Shown: in pieces, positions 53,209 to 63,151 of the stretch
Layout: every line of letters begins with the position of its first letter
Numbering within the stretch: position 1 is the first letter of the stretch
Assembly: GCF_900186865.1 (NCBI RefSeq)
Contig: NZ_LT906480.1
Coordinates: 2,994,001-3,058,000 of the forward strand
Reading direction: 5' to 3'
DNA length: 64,000 nucleotides
DNA from: Stenotrophomonas maltophilia
GTDB lineage: Bacteria > Pseudomonadota > Gammaproteobacteria > Xanthomonadales > Xanthomonadaceae
Notes under the pieces: generated by a model
What the model saw: only the letters and a program-made list of their open reading frames with translations
The model's database searches: none
What the model was told of the DNA's origin: nothing
Made by a program: the position numbers and the translations under genes

Positions 53209-54216
53209 ATGACCCCACGTACCCTGGCCACCGCGCTGGCCCTGCTGCTGGGCGGCACCGCCGCTTCCACCACCGTGTCCGCACACGAACGCGTTCCCTC
53301 CGGCCAGCAGGTCGGCACCAGCCCCTGGGGGCCGAAGGACGAGATCGGCCGCCTCAACCTGATCACCGAAGCCTCGCGTGCGGCGATCCTGTCACGGGTC
53401 AGCGGCGGCAAAGCCTATGACCTGGCCACCGAATACTACGTCGGCATGCCCAGCTGGCAGGATGCCGGCGACCCGCACTACCAGTTCTGGATGACCCACA
53501 CCCCGCGCGGCACGGTGATGGACGACCCGATGGGCGTGGGCGAGACCATGAACCTCACCCGCAGCTACACCGGCACCGCATTCTCGATGTACAGCCACAC
53601 CGGCACCCACATCGATGCGCTGAACCACTTCGGCATCCACGGGAAGATCTGGAACGGCTTCGAGGCCGACAAGCACCTCGGCGACCGTGGCTGGAATGTC
53701 ACCGGCATCGAGAAGTTCCCGCCGCTGATCGCGCGTGGCGTGCTGATCGACGTGGCCGCCGCCAAGGGCGTGGACATGCTGCCTGACAGCTACCGCGTCA
53801 CCCGCCAGGACCTGAAGGATGCGCTGGCACGCCAGAAGGTGAAACTGCAGCAGGGCGACGTGGTGCTGATCCGCACCGGCCGCATGCGCCTGTTCGAGCA
53901 GCCCAGGGCCTACATGGCCAACCCGCCGGGCATGGGCCTGGACGCGGCGCGCTTCCTGGTCGAGGACAGCGGCGCGATGATCGTCGGTGCCGACAACCTC
54001 AGCTTCGAGACCTTCCCCTCGGAGGTGTCCGACGACTACGTGCCGCTGCACACCTACCTGCTGGCCCAGCAGGGCGCGCCGATCATCGAGCTGGTGGCGC
54101 TGGACGAACTGGCCCGCGACAAGGTCTACGAGTTCGCCTTCATCGGCGGCCCGCTGAAGATCCGCGGCGGCGATGCCGCGCCGCTGCGCCCGGTGGCGCT
54201 GCCGGTGCGCCCGTAA
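53209..54216 (+). CDS. exported cyclase family protein (kynurenine formamidase-like)
   Basis: 335 residues. Signal peptide MTPRTLATALALLLGGTAASTTVSA. The metal-binding motif of the cyclase/KynB family is HTGTHIDALNHFG, with VGADNLSFETFPS and LHTYLLAQQGAPIIELVALDELA later. GAAGG-like ribosome site (AAGGAG) precedes the ATG. A periplasmic metal-dependent amide or lactone hydrolase; the real substrate is unknown. Follows a DsbA-family gene. Confidence 0.87.
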   Translation: MTPRTLATALALLLGGTAASTTVSAHERVPSGQQVGTSPWGPKDEIGRLNLITEASRAAILSRVSGGKAYDLATEYYVGMPSWQDAGDPHYQFWMTHTPRGTVMDDPMGVGETMNLTRSYTGTAFSMYSHTGTHIDALNHFGIHGKIWNGFEADKHLGDRGWNVTGIEKFPPLIARGVLIDVAAAKGVDMLPDSYRVTRQDLKDALARQKVKLQQGDVVLIRTGRMRLFEQPRAYMANPPGMGLDAARFLVEDSGAMIVGADNLSFETFPSEVSDDYVPLHTYLLAQQGAPIIELVALDELARDKVYEFAFIGGPLKIRGGDAAPLRPVALPVRP

Positions 54217-54227
54217 CCAGGGCCTGT

Positions 54228-54249
54228 GGGTGCTGACCTTGGTCGGCAC
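54228..54249 (+). repeat. degenerate SMAG-like stem
   Basis: GTGCTGACC/GGTCGGCAC stem without a full GTAG head, 11 bp behind the cyclase stop; probably its transcript end. Confidence 0.5.
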
Positions 54250-54293
54250 TCCTTCCCCCCTTCAGCAACCTGAAACCGGACCCTCCGATTTCA

Positions 54294-54308
54294 TTAGTAA
54301 TTCTACTC
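54294..54308 (+). promoter_or_regulatory. LexA-type SOS box upstream of imuA
   Basis: TTAG-TAATTC-TACTC matches the Xanthomonadaceae LexA motif TTAG-N6-TACTA except for the last base. An overlapping dyad CTACTC-N7-GAGTAG (54303-54321) follows. Lies 128 bp before imuA. Confidence 0.75.
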
Positions 54309-54435
54309 ACAAGGCGAGTAGCATGTCTGGTCTCAGCCCCTGATACCGGCCCGTCGATACTCGCGCCATGCCCGCCGTTTCCGCCCGTTCCTGCCGTTTC
54401 CAGCCCGCCCGGCGCCTCCCTTGGAGGGCCGGCTG

Positions 54436-55050
54436 ATGGGTGCCGTCGTCGCCCTCGACCGGCTGCTGGACGGGCGCCAGCTGTGGCGCGGCCCGGCCCG
54501 CCAGGGGCCGGCCAGCGACCACCTGGCCAGCGGGCACCCGGCATTGGACGCACGCCTGCCCGGCGGTGGCTGGCCCACCAGCGGGCTGTGCGAGGTACTG
54601 CAGGCGGCGCCCGGGGTGGGTGAGCTGGCGCTGGTCTGGCCGGCGCTGGCCAAGCTGAGCCTGCGTGACCGCCCGATCGTGCTGGTCGCCCCGCCCTATC
54701 GCCCGCATGCCCCGGCCTGGGCGGCAGCCGGGCTGGACCTGGCCCAGCTGCAGATCATCCACGCCGCGCCGAAACAGGCGCTCTGGGCCACCGAGCAGTG
54801 CCTGCGCTCTGCCGCCTGCGCGGCGGTGCTGTGCTGGCCACACCAGGCCGACGATCGCGCCCTGCGCCGGCTGCAGGTCGCCGCCGACAGCGGCCAGTGC
54901 CTGGGCTTCGTGTTCCGCGAGGCGCAGGCGGCGCGCAATCCCTCTCCGGCCAGCCTGCGCCTGCAGCTCGACCACGGCCAGGTGCGGGTGCTGAAGTGCC
55001 GAGGCGGCCTGCCGCCGGCGCAGCCGTTGCCGCTGGCCATCGCCCACTGA
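54436..55050 (+). CDS. imuA: translesion mutagenesis accessory protein ImuA
   Basis: 204 residues from ATG 54436, with GGAGG eight bases before it. RecA/SulA-like protein that works with ImuB and DnaE2 in SOS mutagenesis. HLASGHPALDARLPGGGWPTSGLCEVL resembles the RecA-like start of ImuA, and ELALVWPALAKLSLRDRPIVLVAPPYRPHAPAWAAAGLDLAQLQIIHA follows; the Walker A motif is not intact. First gene of the cassette, ten bases before imuB. Confidence 0.88.
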   Translation: MGAVVALDRLLDGRQLWRGPARQGPASDHLASGHPALDARLPGGGWPTSGLCEVLQAAPGVGELALVWPALAKLSLRDRPIVLVAPPYRPHAPAWAAAGLDLAQLQIIHAAPKQALWATEQCLRSAACAAVLCWPHQADDRALRRLQVAADSGQCLGFVFREAQAARNPSPASLRLQLDHGQVRVLKCRGGLPPAQPLPLAIAH

Positions 55051-55059
55051 GGCCGCGCC

Positions 55060-56469
55060 ATGCACTGGGCCTGCCTATTGTTGCCGCAGCTGGCGCTGGA
55101 CAGCGTGCTGCGCCTGCAGCCGGATCCGCAGCGCCCACTGGTGCTGCTGCAGGGGCCGGCACAGCGTCGCGTACTGCGTGCGGTCAGCCCGTCGGCACGC
55201 GCAGCCGGGCTGCGCCCGGGCATGCTGCTGTCGGCTGCGCAGGTGCTGGTGCAGGACATGCACCTGCACGATTACGATCCCAACGCCGAACAGCACACCC
55301 GGCAGCTGCTGGCCAGCTGGGCCTACGCCTACAGCTCGCAGGTCAGCCTCGATTTCCCGCATGCACTTGTGCTGGAGATCGGCGCCAGCCGCGCCCTGTT
55401 CGGTGACTGGCTGACGATCCAGCAGCGGCTGCGCAACGAACTGCACGAACTCGGCTTCCGTCACCGTCTGGTGGCCGCACCTACCCCACATGCCGCGCGC
55501 GTGCTGGCCAACGTCCACGACGGCCTCGGCATCGATGCACAGCAACTGCCGGCGGCGCTGGCGCAGTTGCCCCTGCCGCGCTGCGGCCTGCCCAACGAGG
55601 CGGTGACGGTGCTCGGCCGCTCCGGCCTGCGCACGCTGGGCGCAGTGCTCGAGCTGCCGCGCGACAGCCTGGCCCGGCGCTTTGCCCCCGAGGTCCTGCA
55701 GCAGCTGGATGCACTGCGTGGGCTACCCACCGCGCCACTGCGCTACTACCAGCCACCGGACCGTTTCGATGCACGCATCGAATTCGAGTACGAGATCGAA
55801 TCCAGCCAGGCCCTGTTGTTCCCGCTGCGTCGCCTGCTGCTGGACCTGGCCGCGTTCCTGTGTTCGCGCGATGGCGGCGTGCAGCGCTTCGACCTGCATT
55901 TCGAGCACGACCTGCTGCCGGCCAGCGTGCTGACCATCGGCCTGCTGGCACCGGAACGCGATCCCGCGTTGCTGTTCGAGATCGCGCGCAACCGCATGGA
56001 AGCGTTCGCCCTGCCGGCCGGCAGCCGCGCACTGCGCCTGCAGGCCGAACAACTGCCACCGTTCGTGCCCGCCGCGCGCGACCTGTTCGATACCCGGCCG
56101 GCACAGGCGATGCCCTGGAACCAGCTGCGCGAGCGCCTGCGCGCGCGGCTGGGCGATGACGCCGTGCAGCCGCTGGCGGTGCAGGCCGACCATCGCCCCG
56201 AACGCGCCAGTGGCAGCCAGCCTGCGGCCAAGCCTCCGTCGTACTGGCCGCTGCGCCCTGGCTGGTTGCTGGACACTCCGCAACCGCTGCGTGATCCGCG
56301 GCTGCGCATCGTCACCGGGCCGGAGCGGATCGAATCGGGCTGGTGGGACCAGGCCGACGCGCGCCGCGACTACTACGTGGTGGAAACCGCACACGGCCAG
56401 CGCGGCTGGGCTTTCCGTGAGCGCAACGATCCGCATGCGCCGTGGATGCTGCACGGCTGGTTCGGCTGA
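55060..56469 (+). CDS. imuB: Y-family polymerase-like protein ImuB
   Basis: 469 residues. Related to DinB polymerases but lacks the catalytic acidic residues: the first motif reads LLLPQLALD and the second LVLEIGAS instead of D..FF and SIDE, as known for ImuB. RVLRAVSPSARAAGLRPGMLLSAAQVL and LRTLGAVLELPRDSLARRFAPEVLQQLDALRG (helix-hairpin part) are typical. QALLF (residues 250-254) could be the clamp-binding motif. ImuB joins ImuA, the beta clamp and DnaE2 at lesions. Confidence 0.92.
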   Translation: MHWACLLLPQLALDSVLRLQPDPQRPLVLLQGPAQRRVLRAVSPSARAAGLRPGMLLSAAQVLVQDMHLHDYDPNAEQHTRQLLASWAYAYSSQVSLDFPHALVLEIGASRALFGDWLTIQQRLRNELHELGFRHRLVAAPTPHAARVLANVHDGLGIDAQQLPAALAQLPLPRCGLPNEAVTVLGRSGLRTLGAVLELPRDSLARRFAPEVLQQLDALRGLPTAPLRYYQPPDRFDARIEFEYEIESSQALLFPLRRLLLDLAAFLCSRDGGVQRFDLHFEHDLLPASVLTIGLLAPERDPALLFEIARNRMEAFALPAGSRALRLQAEQLPPFVPAARDLFDTRPAQAMPWNQLRERLRARLGDDAVQPLAVQADHRPERASGSQPAAKPPSYWPLRPGWLLDTPQPLRDPRLRIVTGPERIESGWWDQADARRDYYVVETAHGQRGWAFRERNDPHAPWMLHGWFG

Positions 56470-56475
56470 GCCGCC

Positions 56476-59400
56476 ATGCACAGCGAACTGCCCGGCTACG
56501 CCGAACTGCACTGCCTGTCGGCCTTCAGTTTCCAGCGTGGTGCTTCGATCGCCGAAGAGCTGTTCGCGCGCGCCGCCGGCCAGGGCTACCGCGCGTTGGC
56601 GATCACCGACGAATGCTCGCTGGCCGGCATCGTGCGTGCCTGGCAGGCGGCGAAGGCGCATGGCGTGGCGCTGATCGTCGGCGCCGAATTCCAGGTCGAG
56701 GACGGACCGAAGCTGGCCCTGCTGTGCAGCAACCAGGCCGCCTATGCCGGGCTGTGCCAGTTGATCACCACCTGCCGGCGGCGCGCGGCGAAGGGCGAGT
56801 ACCGCTGCCTGCGCGAGGACCTGCTCGGCCTGCCCAACGGCCTGCTCTGTCTATGGCTGGACCGGCAACCGGCCGCTACCGACCTGGAACTGCTGCGCGC
56901 CGGCTTCGATGATCGCCTGTGGCTGGCGGTGGAACTGCACCACGAACACGACGACGCACGCCGCCTGCAGCAGCTGCAGGCCTTCGGCGAACGTCACCGC
57001 CTGCCGCTGGTCGCCAGTGGCGATGTGCACATGCACGTGCGACGCCGCCGCGCCCTGCAGGACACGCTGACCGCGATCCGCCATCGTTGCAGCGTGGCCG
57101 AGGCCGGCTGGCGCCTGTTTCCCAACGGCGAGCGCCACCTGCGCCCGCGCACCGCGCTGGCCCAGCTGTATCCCGCCGAACTGCTGGCCGAGACCCTGCG
57201 CATCGCCGAACGCTGCCACTTCACGCTGGAGCAGCTGCAGTACACCTATCCGCGCGAGCTGGTGCCGGAGGGGCATGACCCGGACAGCTGGCTGCGCGAG
57301 CTGGTCGAAGAAAAGATTCCCTGGCGTTGGCCAGACGGCATCAAGGACGCACAGCGCAAGCAGATCGAACATGAGCTGGCGTTGATCCGGGAGAAAAACT
57401 ACGCCTCCTACTTCCTTACCGTGCATGACATCGTGCGCTTCGCCCGCAGCCAGGACATCCTCTGCCAAGGGCGTGGCTCGGCGGCCAATTCGACGGTGTG
57501 CTTTGTGCTGGGCGTGACCGAGATCGATCCTGCGCGCAGCAATCTGTTGTTTGAACGCTTCATCTCCGCCGAGCGCAATGAGCCGCCGGACATCGACATC
57601 GACTTCGAGCACGAGCGCCGCGAGGAAGTGCTGCAGTACGTGTTCAAGCGCTATGGCCGCGAGCGCGCCGCACTGACCGCAGTAGCAATCAGCTACCGTG
57701 GCCGCAGCGCGATCCGCGACGTGGCCCGTGCGCTCGGCCTGCCGATGGACCAGGTCAACGAACTCGGCGCGGCGATGGACCACTGGGGAGGCAGCATCCC
57801 GCTGCCGGAAACCCTGCGCGAGCGCGGCTTCGACCCGGACACGCCCTTGATGCGGCGGCTGCTGGCATTGACCGCCGAGCTGATCGACTTCCCACGCCAC
57901 CTGTCTCAGCATCCGGGCGGTTTCGTCATCTCCGAGCATCCGCTGTCGACCCTGGTGCCGGTGGAAAACGCGGCGATGGCCGACCGCACCGTCATCCAGT
58001 GGGACAAGGACGATCTGGATGCCACCGGCCTGATGAAGGTCGACTGCCTGGCGCTGGGCATGCTCACCGCCATCCGCAAATGCCTGGCGATGTTGAAGCA
58101 GCACGGCCTGCATGAAGGACGCATGGATGCGATCCCGCCCAAGGATGCAAAGACCTTCGACATGATCTGCGCCGCCGACACCATCGGCGTGTTCCAGATC
58201 GAATCGCGCGCCCAGATGGCGATGCTGCCGCGCATGCAGCCACGCACGTTCTATGACCTGGTGATCGAGGTGGCGATCGTGCGCCCTGGCCCGATCCAGG
58301 GCGACATGGTGCACCCCTATCTGGAGCGGCGCCGGATCCTGCGCGAACAGGGACCGGACGCGTTGAACGACCCGGACAACCCGCTCTACCCACCGCAGCT
58401 GGAACGCGTATTCGCACGCACGCTGGGCGTGCCGCTGTTCCAGGAACAGGTGATGCAGCTGGCGGTGGAAGCGGCCGGCTACACGCCGGGCCAGGCCGAT
58501 GCCCTGCGCCGCTCGATGGCCGCATGGAAACGCCGTGGCGGCCTGGAGCCGCATCGCGAGAAGCTGCTGTCCGGCATGCTGAAGAACGGCTTCAGCCGCG
58601 AGTACGGCGAGCACCTGTTCGAGCAGATCAAGGGCTTCGGTGATTACGGTTTCCCGGAAAGCCACGCCGCCAGCTTCGCCCTGCTGACCTATAACAGCTG
58701 CTGGCTGAAGTGCCATCACCCGGCCGCGTTCACCGCCAGCCTGATCAACAGCCAGCCGCTGGGCTTCTACAGCCCCGACCAGCTGCTGCAGGACGCGCGC
58801 CGGCACGGCATCCGCGTGCTGCCGGTGGACGTGCGCCACAGCGACTGGGACTGCACCCTGGATTTCAGCAGGGGCGCAGCCGCGATCCGGCTCGGCCTGC
58901 GCCTGGTCGATGGCTGCAACGAGCCCGCCGTGCAGGCCATCATGCGCGAACGTGCGCGGCGCCCGTTCGACGATGTCGGCGACCTGTGCCAGCGCACCGC
59001 CCTGGACCGCCGCCAGCAGGGCCTGCTGGCCGATGCCGGTGCGTTGCGTGGGCTCAGTGGCCATCGCCATCGTGCACGCTGGGATATCTCCGGCGTGGAA
59101 AACCGGCTGCCGCTGTTCGACCAGGCCCGCGCCACCGCCGAAGCCCGCGTGCCGTTGCCCCTGCCCAGCGCCTGGGAGGACATGCAGGCCGATTATCGCA
59201 GCACCGGCACCACCCTCGGCCGCCATCCGATCTCGTTCCTGCGCGTGCAGCTGCGCAGCCGTGGCTGCCTGGATGCCGCGCAACTGGCGAGCCATGGCCA
59301 TGGCCGTCGCGTGCGCATCGCCGGCCTGGTACGCATGCGCCAGCGCCCACAGACCGCCAGCGGTGTCACCTTCCTCACGCTCGAGGATGAAACCGGCATG

Positions 59401-59586
59401 GTCAACGCCGTGGTCTGGCGGCACCTGGCCGATCGCCAGCACCGGGTGCTGGTCGATACCCAGCTGATGCAGATCGATGGTCGCCTGGAACGCGTCGATG
59501 GCGTCCAGCACGTCATCGTGCAACGCATGCACTGCCTGGATGAACTGCTGCAGGGACTGCGCAGCCACAGCCGCGATTTCCACTGA
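56476..59586 (+). CDS. dnaE2: error-prone DNA polymerase III alpha subunit DnaE2 (ImuC)
   Basis: 1036 residues, normal for DnaE2. PHP domain at the start ([26 protein letters not shown]), palm with catalytic PDIDIDF at about residues 371-377 and [22 protein letters not shown], a tandem helix-hairpin-helix part, and an OB-fold near the end ([37 protein letters not shown]). Performs translesion synthesis in SOS-induced mutagenesis. Six bases after imuB, so one operon under the LexA box at 54294. Confidence 0.95.
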   Translation: MHSELPGYAELHCLSAFSFQRGASIAEELFARAAGQGYRALAITDECSLAGIVRAWQAAKAHGVALIVGAEFQVEDGPKLALLCSNQAAYAGLCQLITTCRRRAAKGEYRCLREDLLGLPNGLLCLWLDRQPAATDLELLRAGFDDRLWLAVELHHEHDDARRLQQLQAFGERHRLPLVASGDVHMHVRRRRALQDTLTAIRHRCSVAEAGWRLFPNGERHLRPRTALAQLYPAELLAETLRIAERCHFTLEQLQYTYPRELVPEGHDPDSWLRELVEEKIPWRWPDGIKDAQRKQIEHELALIREKNYASYFLTVHDIVRFARSQDILCQGRGSAANSTVCFVLGVTEIDPARSNLLFERFISAERNEPPDIDIDFEHERREEVLQYVFKRYGRERAALTAVAISYRGRSAIRDVARALGLPMDQVNELGAAMDHWGGSIPLPETLRERGFDPDTPLMRRLLALTAELIDFPRHLSQHPGGFVISEHPLSTLVPVENAAMADRTVIQWDKDDLDATGLMKVDCLALGMLTAIRKCLAMLKQHGLHEGRMDAIPPKDAKTFDMICAADTIGVFQIESRAQMAMLPRMQPRTFYDLVIEVAIVRPGPIQGDMVHPYLERRRILREQGPDALNDPDNPLYPPQLERVFARTLGVPLFQEQVMQLAVEAAGYTPGQADALRRSMAAWKRRGGLEPHREKLLSGMLKNGFSREYGEHLFEQIKGFGDYGFPESHAASFALLTYNSCWLKCHHPAAFTASLINSQPLGFYSPDQLLQDARRHGIRVLPVDVRHSDWDCTLDFSRGAAAIRLGLRLVDGCNEPAVQAIMRERARRPFDDVGDLCQRTALDRRQQGLLADAGALRGLSGHRHRARWDISGVENRLPLFDQARATAEARVPLPLPSAWEDMQADYRSTGTTLGRHPISFLRVQLRSRGCLDAAQLASHGHGRRVRIAGLVRMRQRPQTASGVTFLTLEDETGMVNAVVWRHLADRQHRVLVDTQLMQIDGRLERVDGVQHVIVQRMHCLDELLQGLRSHSRDFH

Positions 59587-59636
59587 CGCCGGGAATCACC
59601 GTGTAACGGCCACTGGGTGATGTCGAGCAGGTAGAG

Positions 59637-59725
59637 GTAGAGTCGACTGTCAGTCGACTTGCGCGCGCCAGCGCGGGAATCTCCGTGATCTGATCGAACA
59701 GCAGTCGACTGACAGTCGACTCTAC
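59637..59725. repeat. inverted pair of SMAG elements (AGTCGACT type)
   Basis: GTAG-AGTCGACTG-T-CAGTCGACT at 59637-59659 and an inverted copy ending in CTAC at 59703-59725, following the dnaE2 stop. The enclosed 43 bp has its own GCGCGC-rich stem. Confidence 0.85.
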
Positions 59726-59777
59726 CCATCCCCTTTTGCATCCGCTATCGTCGGCACATCCAAGGAAGGACCACCCG

Positions 59778-60284
59778 ATGCCCCGTGCGCTGCTGCTGAC
59801 CACACTGGTGGTCTCCACCCTCGCCCTGCTTGTTTCCGGCTGGACCGCCTGGAACCTGCATCGCAGCCAATCGCCACAGCGCATCATCGAAGCACGCGGC
59901 CTGGTCATCCACGATGCAAGCGGCCAGCCGCGGGTCATCCTCGGCGCACCGGTCCCCGACCCGCTCAGCCAGGGCCGCACCCAGGGGCCGCGTGCCACGG
60001 CACTGTCTGGCCTGATCCTGCTTGGCCCCGACGGTTCCGAGCGTGGTGGTTATGGCACCAGCGACCGCGGCGGCGAAGCCCTGCTCACCCTCGACGATGC
60101 CACCGGCACTACCGAAGTATTCAAGGTCGTCGCCAACCCGGATCGCGGCGCCAGCCTGATGGTCAAGCACCAGAACAACACCGGCGCCATGCTCACCTCC
60201 TGGCAGGGCAAGCCGGAGCTGATGTTCGTCGATGACAGCGGCCAGTCCTACTACGTGCGCCCTGGCGCCAACGCCGCGCCCTGA
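59778..60284 (+). CDS. membrane-anchored or exported protein of unknown function
   Basis: 168 residues from ATG 59778, with AAGGAAGGA before it. MPRALLLTTLVVSTLALLVSGWTAWNLHRSQ is a membrane anchor or signal. The rest has repeat-like blocks: VIHDASGQPRVILGAPVPD, LILLGPDGSERGGYGTSDRGGEALLTLDDATG, LMFVDDSGQSYYV, each a beta-hairpin with a D/P-x-S/D-G turn. No family recognised. Confidence 0.75.
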   Translation: MPRALLLTTLVVSTLALLVSGWTAWNLHRSQSPQRIIEARGLVIHDASGQPRVILGAPVPDPLSQGRTQGPRATALSGLILLGPDGSERGGYGTSDRGGEALLTLDDATGTTEVFKVVANPDRGASLMVKHQNNTGAMLTSWQGKPELMFVDDSGQSYYVRPGANAAP

Positions 60285-60293
60285 TCGGCTTCT

Positions 60294-60320
60294 GTAGCGT
60301 CGAGCCATGCTCGACGCTAC
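60294..60320. repeat. SMAG element, perfectly palindromic
   Basis: GTAGCGTCGAGC-CAT-GCTCGACGCTAC is symmetric to both ends, GTAG and CTAC, and reaches into the last codons of the leftward MocR gene at 60317. Confidence 0.85.
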
Positions 60321-61603
60321 ACCCCGCACACGGCCGCCAGGTCATCGGCCAGCTGCCGCAGCTGCGTCGTCCCCAGCGCCGCACAGGTGATGCGCAGGCC
60401 ATGTCCCGGCGCCGCCACCGCGAACACTTCGCCCGCCCGCACATGCCATCCGCGCGAAGCCAGTGCCAGCACCTGAGGATGGCTGTCAGCCGACAACGGC
60501 AGCCACAGGTTCAATCCCTCCATTGGCAGCGGCGTCGGCATGCCACGCGCGCGCAGCAACTCCTGCAGCGACTGCAGGCGCTGCTGGTAACGCTCACCTG
60601 CCGAGGCGATCTTCGTCCGCTGCGTTGCCGACGCCAGCACCGACGTCGCCGCATCCTGCAGCAGATGACTGACCCAGCCGGTGCCGGACGCCAATCGCAG
60701 CCGCAACCGCATCGCGGTTTCTTCATCGCAGGCCAACCAGGCCAGGCGCAGGTCGGGGCCGAGCGGTTTGGACAACGAACGCAACAGCGCCCAGCGCCGG
60801 CCATCCAGCGGCAGTACCGAGTGGTAGGCCTGCTGCGAAAGCAGCGCGTAATGATCGTCGACCAGCACCGCCACCTGCGGGTAGGCCGCCAGCAGCTGGC
60901 GCAACGCCCGTGCCCGCTTCGCATCCAGGCTGGCCCCGGTCGGGTTGTGCGCACGCGGGGTCAGCAGCACCGCGCGTGCACCGCCCTCCAGCGCCTGCCG
61001 AAGTGATTCGACCTGCATGCCATGCGCGTCCACCGCCACCGGCAACGGCGCGTGGCCCACGGCATTGAGCACATTGAGGCTGCCGAGGAAGCACGGATCC
61101 TCCACCGCGATGCGATCCCCCGGCAGCAGCCAGGCCGCCAGCAGGCGTTCAATGCCATCGACCGCGCCATGGGTCAGCTCCAGCGCATAACCCGCCGGGC
61201 AGTCCGCATCCAGCGAGGCGCGCGCCAGCGCCTGCAACCTCGGGTCGACCGTGCCCACGCCATACAGCCGCGGTGCGGCCGGGGCCAGGCGCAGGTTCGG
61301 CAGCAGGCGCGGATCCGGATTGCCACCGGCCAGGTCCTGCAGCGCCAGCCCGGGCGTACTGCCCTCGCGCGCCAGCGGCGGCGGCAGGCCACGCACCACC
61401 GTGCCGCGGCGGCCCGCCGTGCTGGCCAGGCCCGCCGCATCCAGGCGCTTGTAGGCAGCGGCCACGGTGTTGCGGTTCACGCCCAGTTGCTCGGCCAGTT
61501 CACGCACCGGCGGCAGCACGCTGCCGGCCGGCAGGCGGCCCTCGCCGATGCCCTCACGGATGCTGTCGAAGATCGACTCGGCACTGTGCCCGGTGATTTT
61601 CAT
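60317..61603 (-). CDS. MocR/PtsJ-like PLP-dependent regulator
   Basis: 428 residues. GntR winged helix (SIFDSIREGIGEGRLPAGSVLPPVRELAEQLGVNRNTVAAAYKRLDAAGLAST) fused to an aminotransferase-like domain with NPTG (residues 220-223) and the PLP-binding Lys279 in RSLSKPLGPDLRLAW. Related proteins (PtsJ, PdxR) sense PLP and control vitamin B6 genes. It is divergent from the gene for the PLP homeostasis protein YggS, with direct-repeat sites between them, so it probably senses PLP and controls yggS and itself. Confidence 0.9.
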   Translation of the reverse strand: MKITGHSAESIFDSIREGIGEGRLPAGSVLPPVRELAEQLGVNRNTVAAAYKRLDAAGLASTAGRRGTVVRGLPPPLAREGSTPGLALQDLAGGNPDPRLLPNLRLAPAAPRLYGVGTVDPRLQALARASLDADCPAGYALELTHGAVDGIERLLAAWLLPGDRIAVEDPCFLGSLNVLNAVGHAPLPVAVDAHGMQVESLRQALEGGARAVLLTPRAHNPTGASLDAKRARALRQLLAAYPQVAVLVDDHYALLSQQAYHSVLPLDGRRWALLRSLSKPLGPDLRLAWLACDEETAMRLRLRLASGTGWVSHLLQDAATSVLASATQRTKIASAGERYQQRLQSLQELLRARGMPTPLPMEGLNLWLPLSADSHPQVLALASRGWHVRAGEVFAVAAPGHGLRITCAALGTTQLRQLADDLAAVCGV

Positions 61604-61604
61604 T

Positions 61605-61639
61605 TTGTCCTATGCCAAAATATCTCTTGTCCTGTGCCA
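61605..61639. promoter_or_regulatory. MocR-type direct-repeat operator
   Basis: TTGTCCTATGCCA (61605-61617) and TTGTCCTGTGCCA (61627-61639) are direct repeats differing at one base, 22 bp apart (two helical turns). Direct repeats in a divergent promoter are typical for MocR proteins; the first lies two bases upstream of the MocR start codon, on its 5' side. Confidence 0.75.
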
Positions 61640-61679
61640 GTGTATCCCACCCTGGCCGCCCTGCATTGGAGGTGCCCGC

Positions 61680-62453
61680 ATGCCCCTTGCCGCCGCCGAC
61701 TGGCCCGTCGCCCAGTCCGTTGAACAGATCGCCGCCAACCTGGTCACGGTGCGCCAACGCATCGCCGATGCCTGCGCCCGCGTCGGCCGGGACCCGGCCA
61801 GCGTGCGCCTGCTGCCGGTCAGCAAGACCGTCGATGAAGCCCGCATCCGCATGGCGGTGGCCGCAGGCTGCCACGAACTTGGCGAGAACAAGGTGCAGGA
61901 GGCACAACGCAAGGCCGAAGCGATGGCCGACCTGGGCGTGCACTGGTCGGTGATCGGCCATCTGCAGACCAACAAGGCGCGCTACGTGGCGCGCTTTGCC
62001 AGCGAGTTCCAGGCGCTGGACAGCCTGCGCGTAGCCGAGGCCCTGCAGCAGCGCCTGCAACTGGAAGAGCGCACCCTGGATGTGTTCGTGCAGGTCAACA
62101 CCTCGGCCGAACCCAGCAAGTACGGACTGGAACCCGACGCGGTCGAGGCCTTCGTGCAACAGCTGCCAGCCTTCGATCGCCTGCGCGTGCGCGGCCTGAT
62201 GACCCTGGCCATCTTCACCCCCGACGTCGAGCGCGTGCGCGCCTGCTTCGTGCGCCTGCGCGAACTGCGCGACCAGCTGCAACGCACCGCCCCGCCCGAC
62301 CTGGACCTGTCGCAGCTGTCGATGGGCATGTCCGGTGATTTCGAAGTGGCCATCGAGGAAGGTGCCACCGTGGTCCGCGTCGGCCAGGCCATTTTCGGCG
62401 CCCGCGCCACCCCGGACAGCTTCTACTGGCCGAACAGCGGAGCCCCGGCATGA
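61680..62453 (+). CDS. yggS: PLP homeostasis protein (YggS/PROSC/PipY family)
   Basis: 257 residues from ATG 61680, with GGAGG before it. Alanine racemase-like barrel without catalysis that binds PLP on Lys49 (LLPVSKTVDEA) and balances vitamin B6 and amino acid pools in the cytoplasm. Landmarks: ELGENKVQEAQRKAEAM, HWSVIGHLQTNKARY, VQVNTSAEPSKYGLEP, GLMTLAIF, LSMGMSGDFEVAIEEGATVVRVGQAIFG. The N-terminus is about 20 residues longer than in E. coli. Followed by an overlapping amidotransferase gene. Confidence 0.93.
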   Translation: MPLAAADWPVAQSVEQIAANLVTVRQRIADACARVGRDPASVRLLPVSKTVDEARIRMAVAAGCHELGENKVQEAQRKAEAMADLGVHWSVIGHLQTNKARYVARFASEFQALDSLRVAEALQQRLQLEERTLDVFVQVNTSAEPSKYGLEPDAVEAFVQQLPAFDRLRVRGLMTLAIFTPDVERVRACFVRLRELRDQLQRTAPPDLDLSQLSMGMSGDFEVAIEEGATVVRVGQAIFGARATPDSFYWPNSGAPA

Positions 62454-63151
62454 AGCACGCGGTTGTCCTGCAGCACGTTGGCTTTGAAGACCTCGGCACC
62501 CTGCAGCCACTGCTGTTGGCGCAAGGCTGGCAGCTGCAGCTGCTGCAGGCCGGCGTCGATGCGCTCGATGACGCCGAAACCGCCGACCTGCTGGTCGTGC
62601 TGGGCGGTCCAATCAGTGCCAATGACACAGGGACCTACCCCTTCGTCAACGACAGCATTGCCCTGCTGCAGCGCCGGCTGCAGCGGCAGCGGCCGACCCT
62701 GGGCATCTGCCTGGGTGCACAGCTGATGGCGCGGGCACTCGGTGCCAGTGTCGCTCCCAGTGGTGGCAAGGAAATCGGCTTTGCGCCACTGCTGCTGACC
62801 GATGAAGGCCAGCGTTCTCCGCTGCAGTCCCTGCAGGGCATTCCGGTACTGCATTGGCATGGTGAGGCGTTCGAACTTCCGGCCGGCGCACGCCGCCTGG
62901 CCAGCACGCCGGCCTGCCGTCACCAGGCGTTCGCCATCGGCAGCCACGCATTGGCCCTGCAATGCCACCCGGAACTGGATGCCCGCCAGTTCGAGCGCTG
63001 GCTGATCGGCCACACGCTGGAGCTGGCCCAGGCCGGCATCGATCCCAACGACCTGCGTGCGCAGGCGCGTCGCTATGGCGCACCGCTGGCAGCGGCCGCC
63101 ACCGCGATGTTCGACCATTGGCTGCAGGATCTGCCGGAGACACCGCAATGA
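62450..63151 (+). CDS. class I glutamine amidotransferase-like protein
   Basis: 233 residues. Catalytic Cys87 in LGICLGAQLMARALG, and His/Glu in LQCHPELD. GuaA-like amidotransferases of this stand-alone type (LLVVLGGPISANDTGTYPFVNDSIALLQ) hydrolyse glutamine, or gamma-glutamyl compounds. Its ATG overlaps the yggS stop (ATGA), and the next small gene overlaps its own stop in the same way, so the three are co-translated. Confidence 0.9.
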   Translation: MKHAVVLQHVGFEDLGTLQPLLLAQGWQLQLLQAGVDALDDAETADLLVVLGGPISANDTGTYPFVNDSIALLQRRLQRQRPTLGICLGAQLMARALGASVAPSGGKEIGFAPLLLTDEGQRSPLQSLQGIPVLHWHGEAFELPAGARRLASTPACRHQAFAIGSHALALQCHPELDARQFERWLIGHTLELAQAGIDPNDLRAQARRYGAPLAAAATAMFDHWLQDLPETPQ

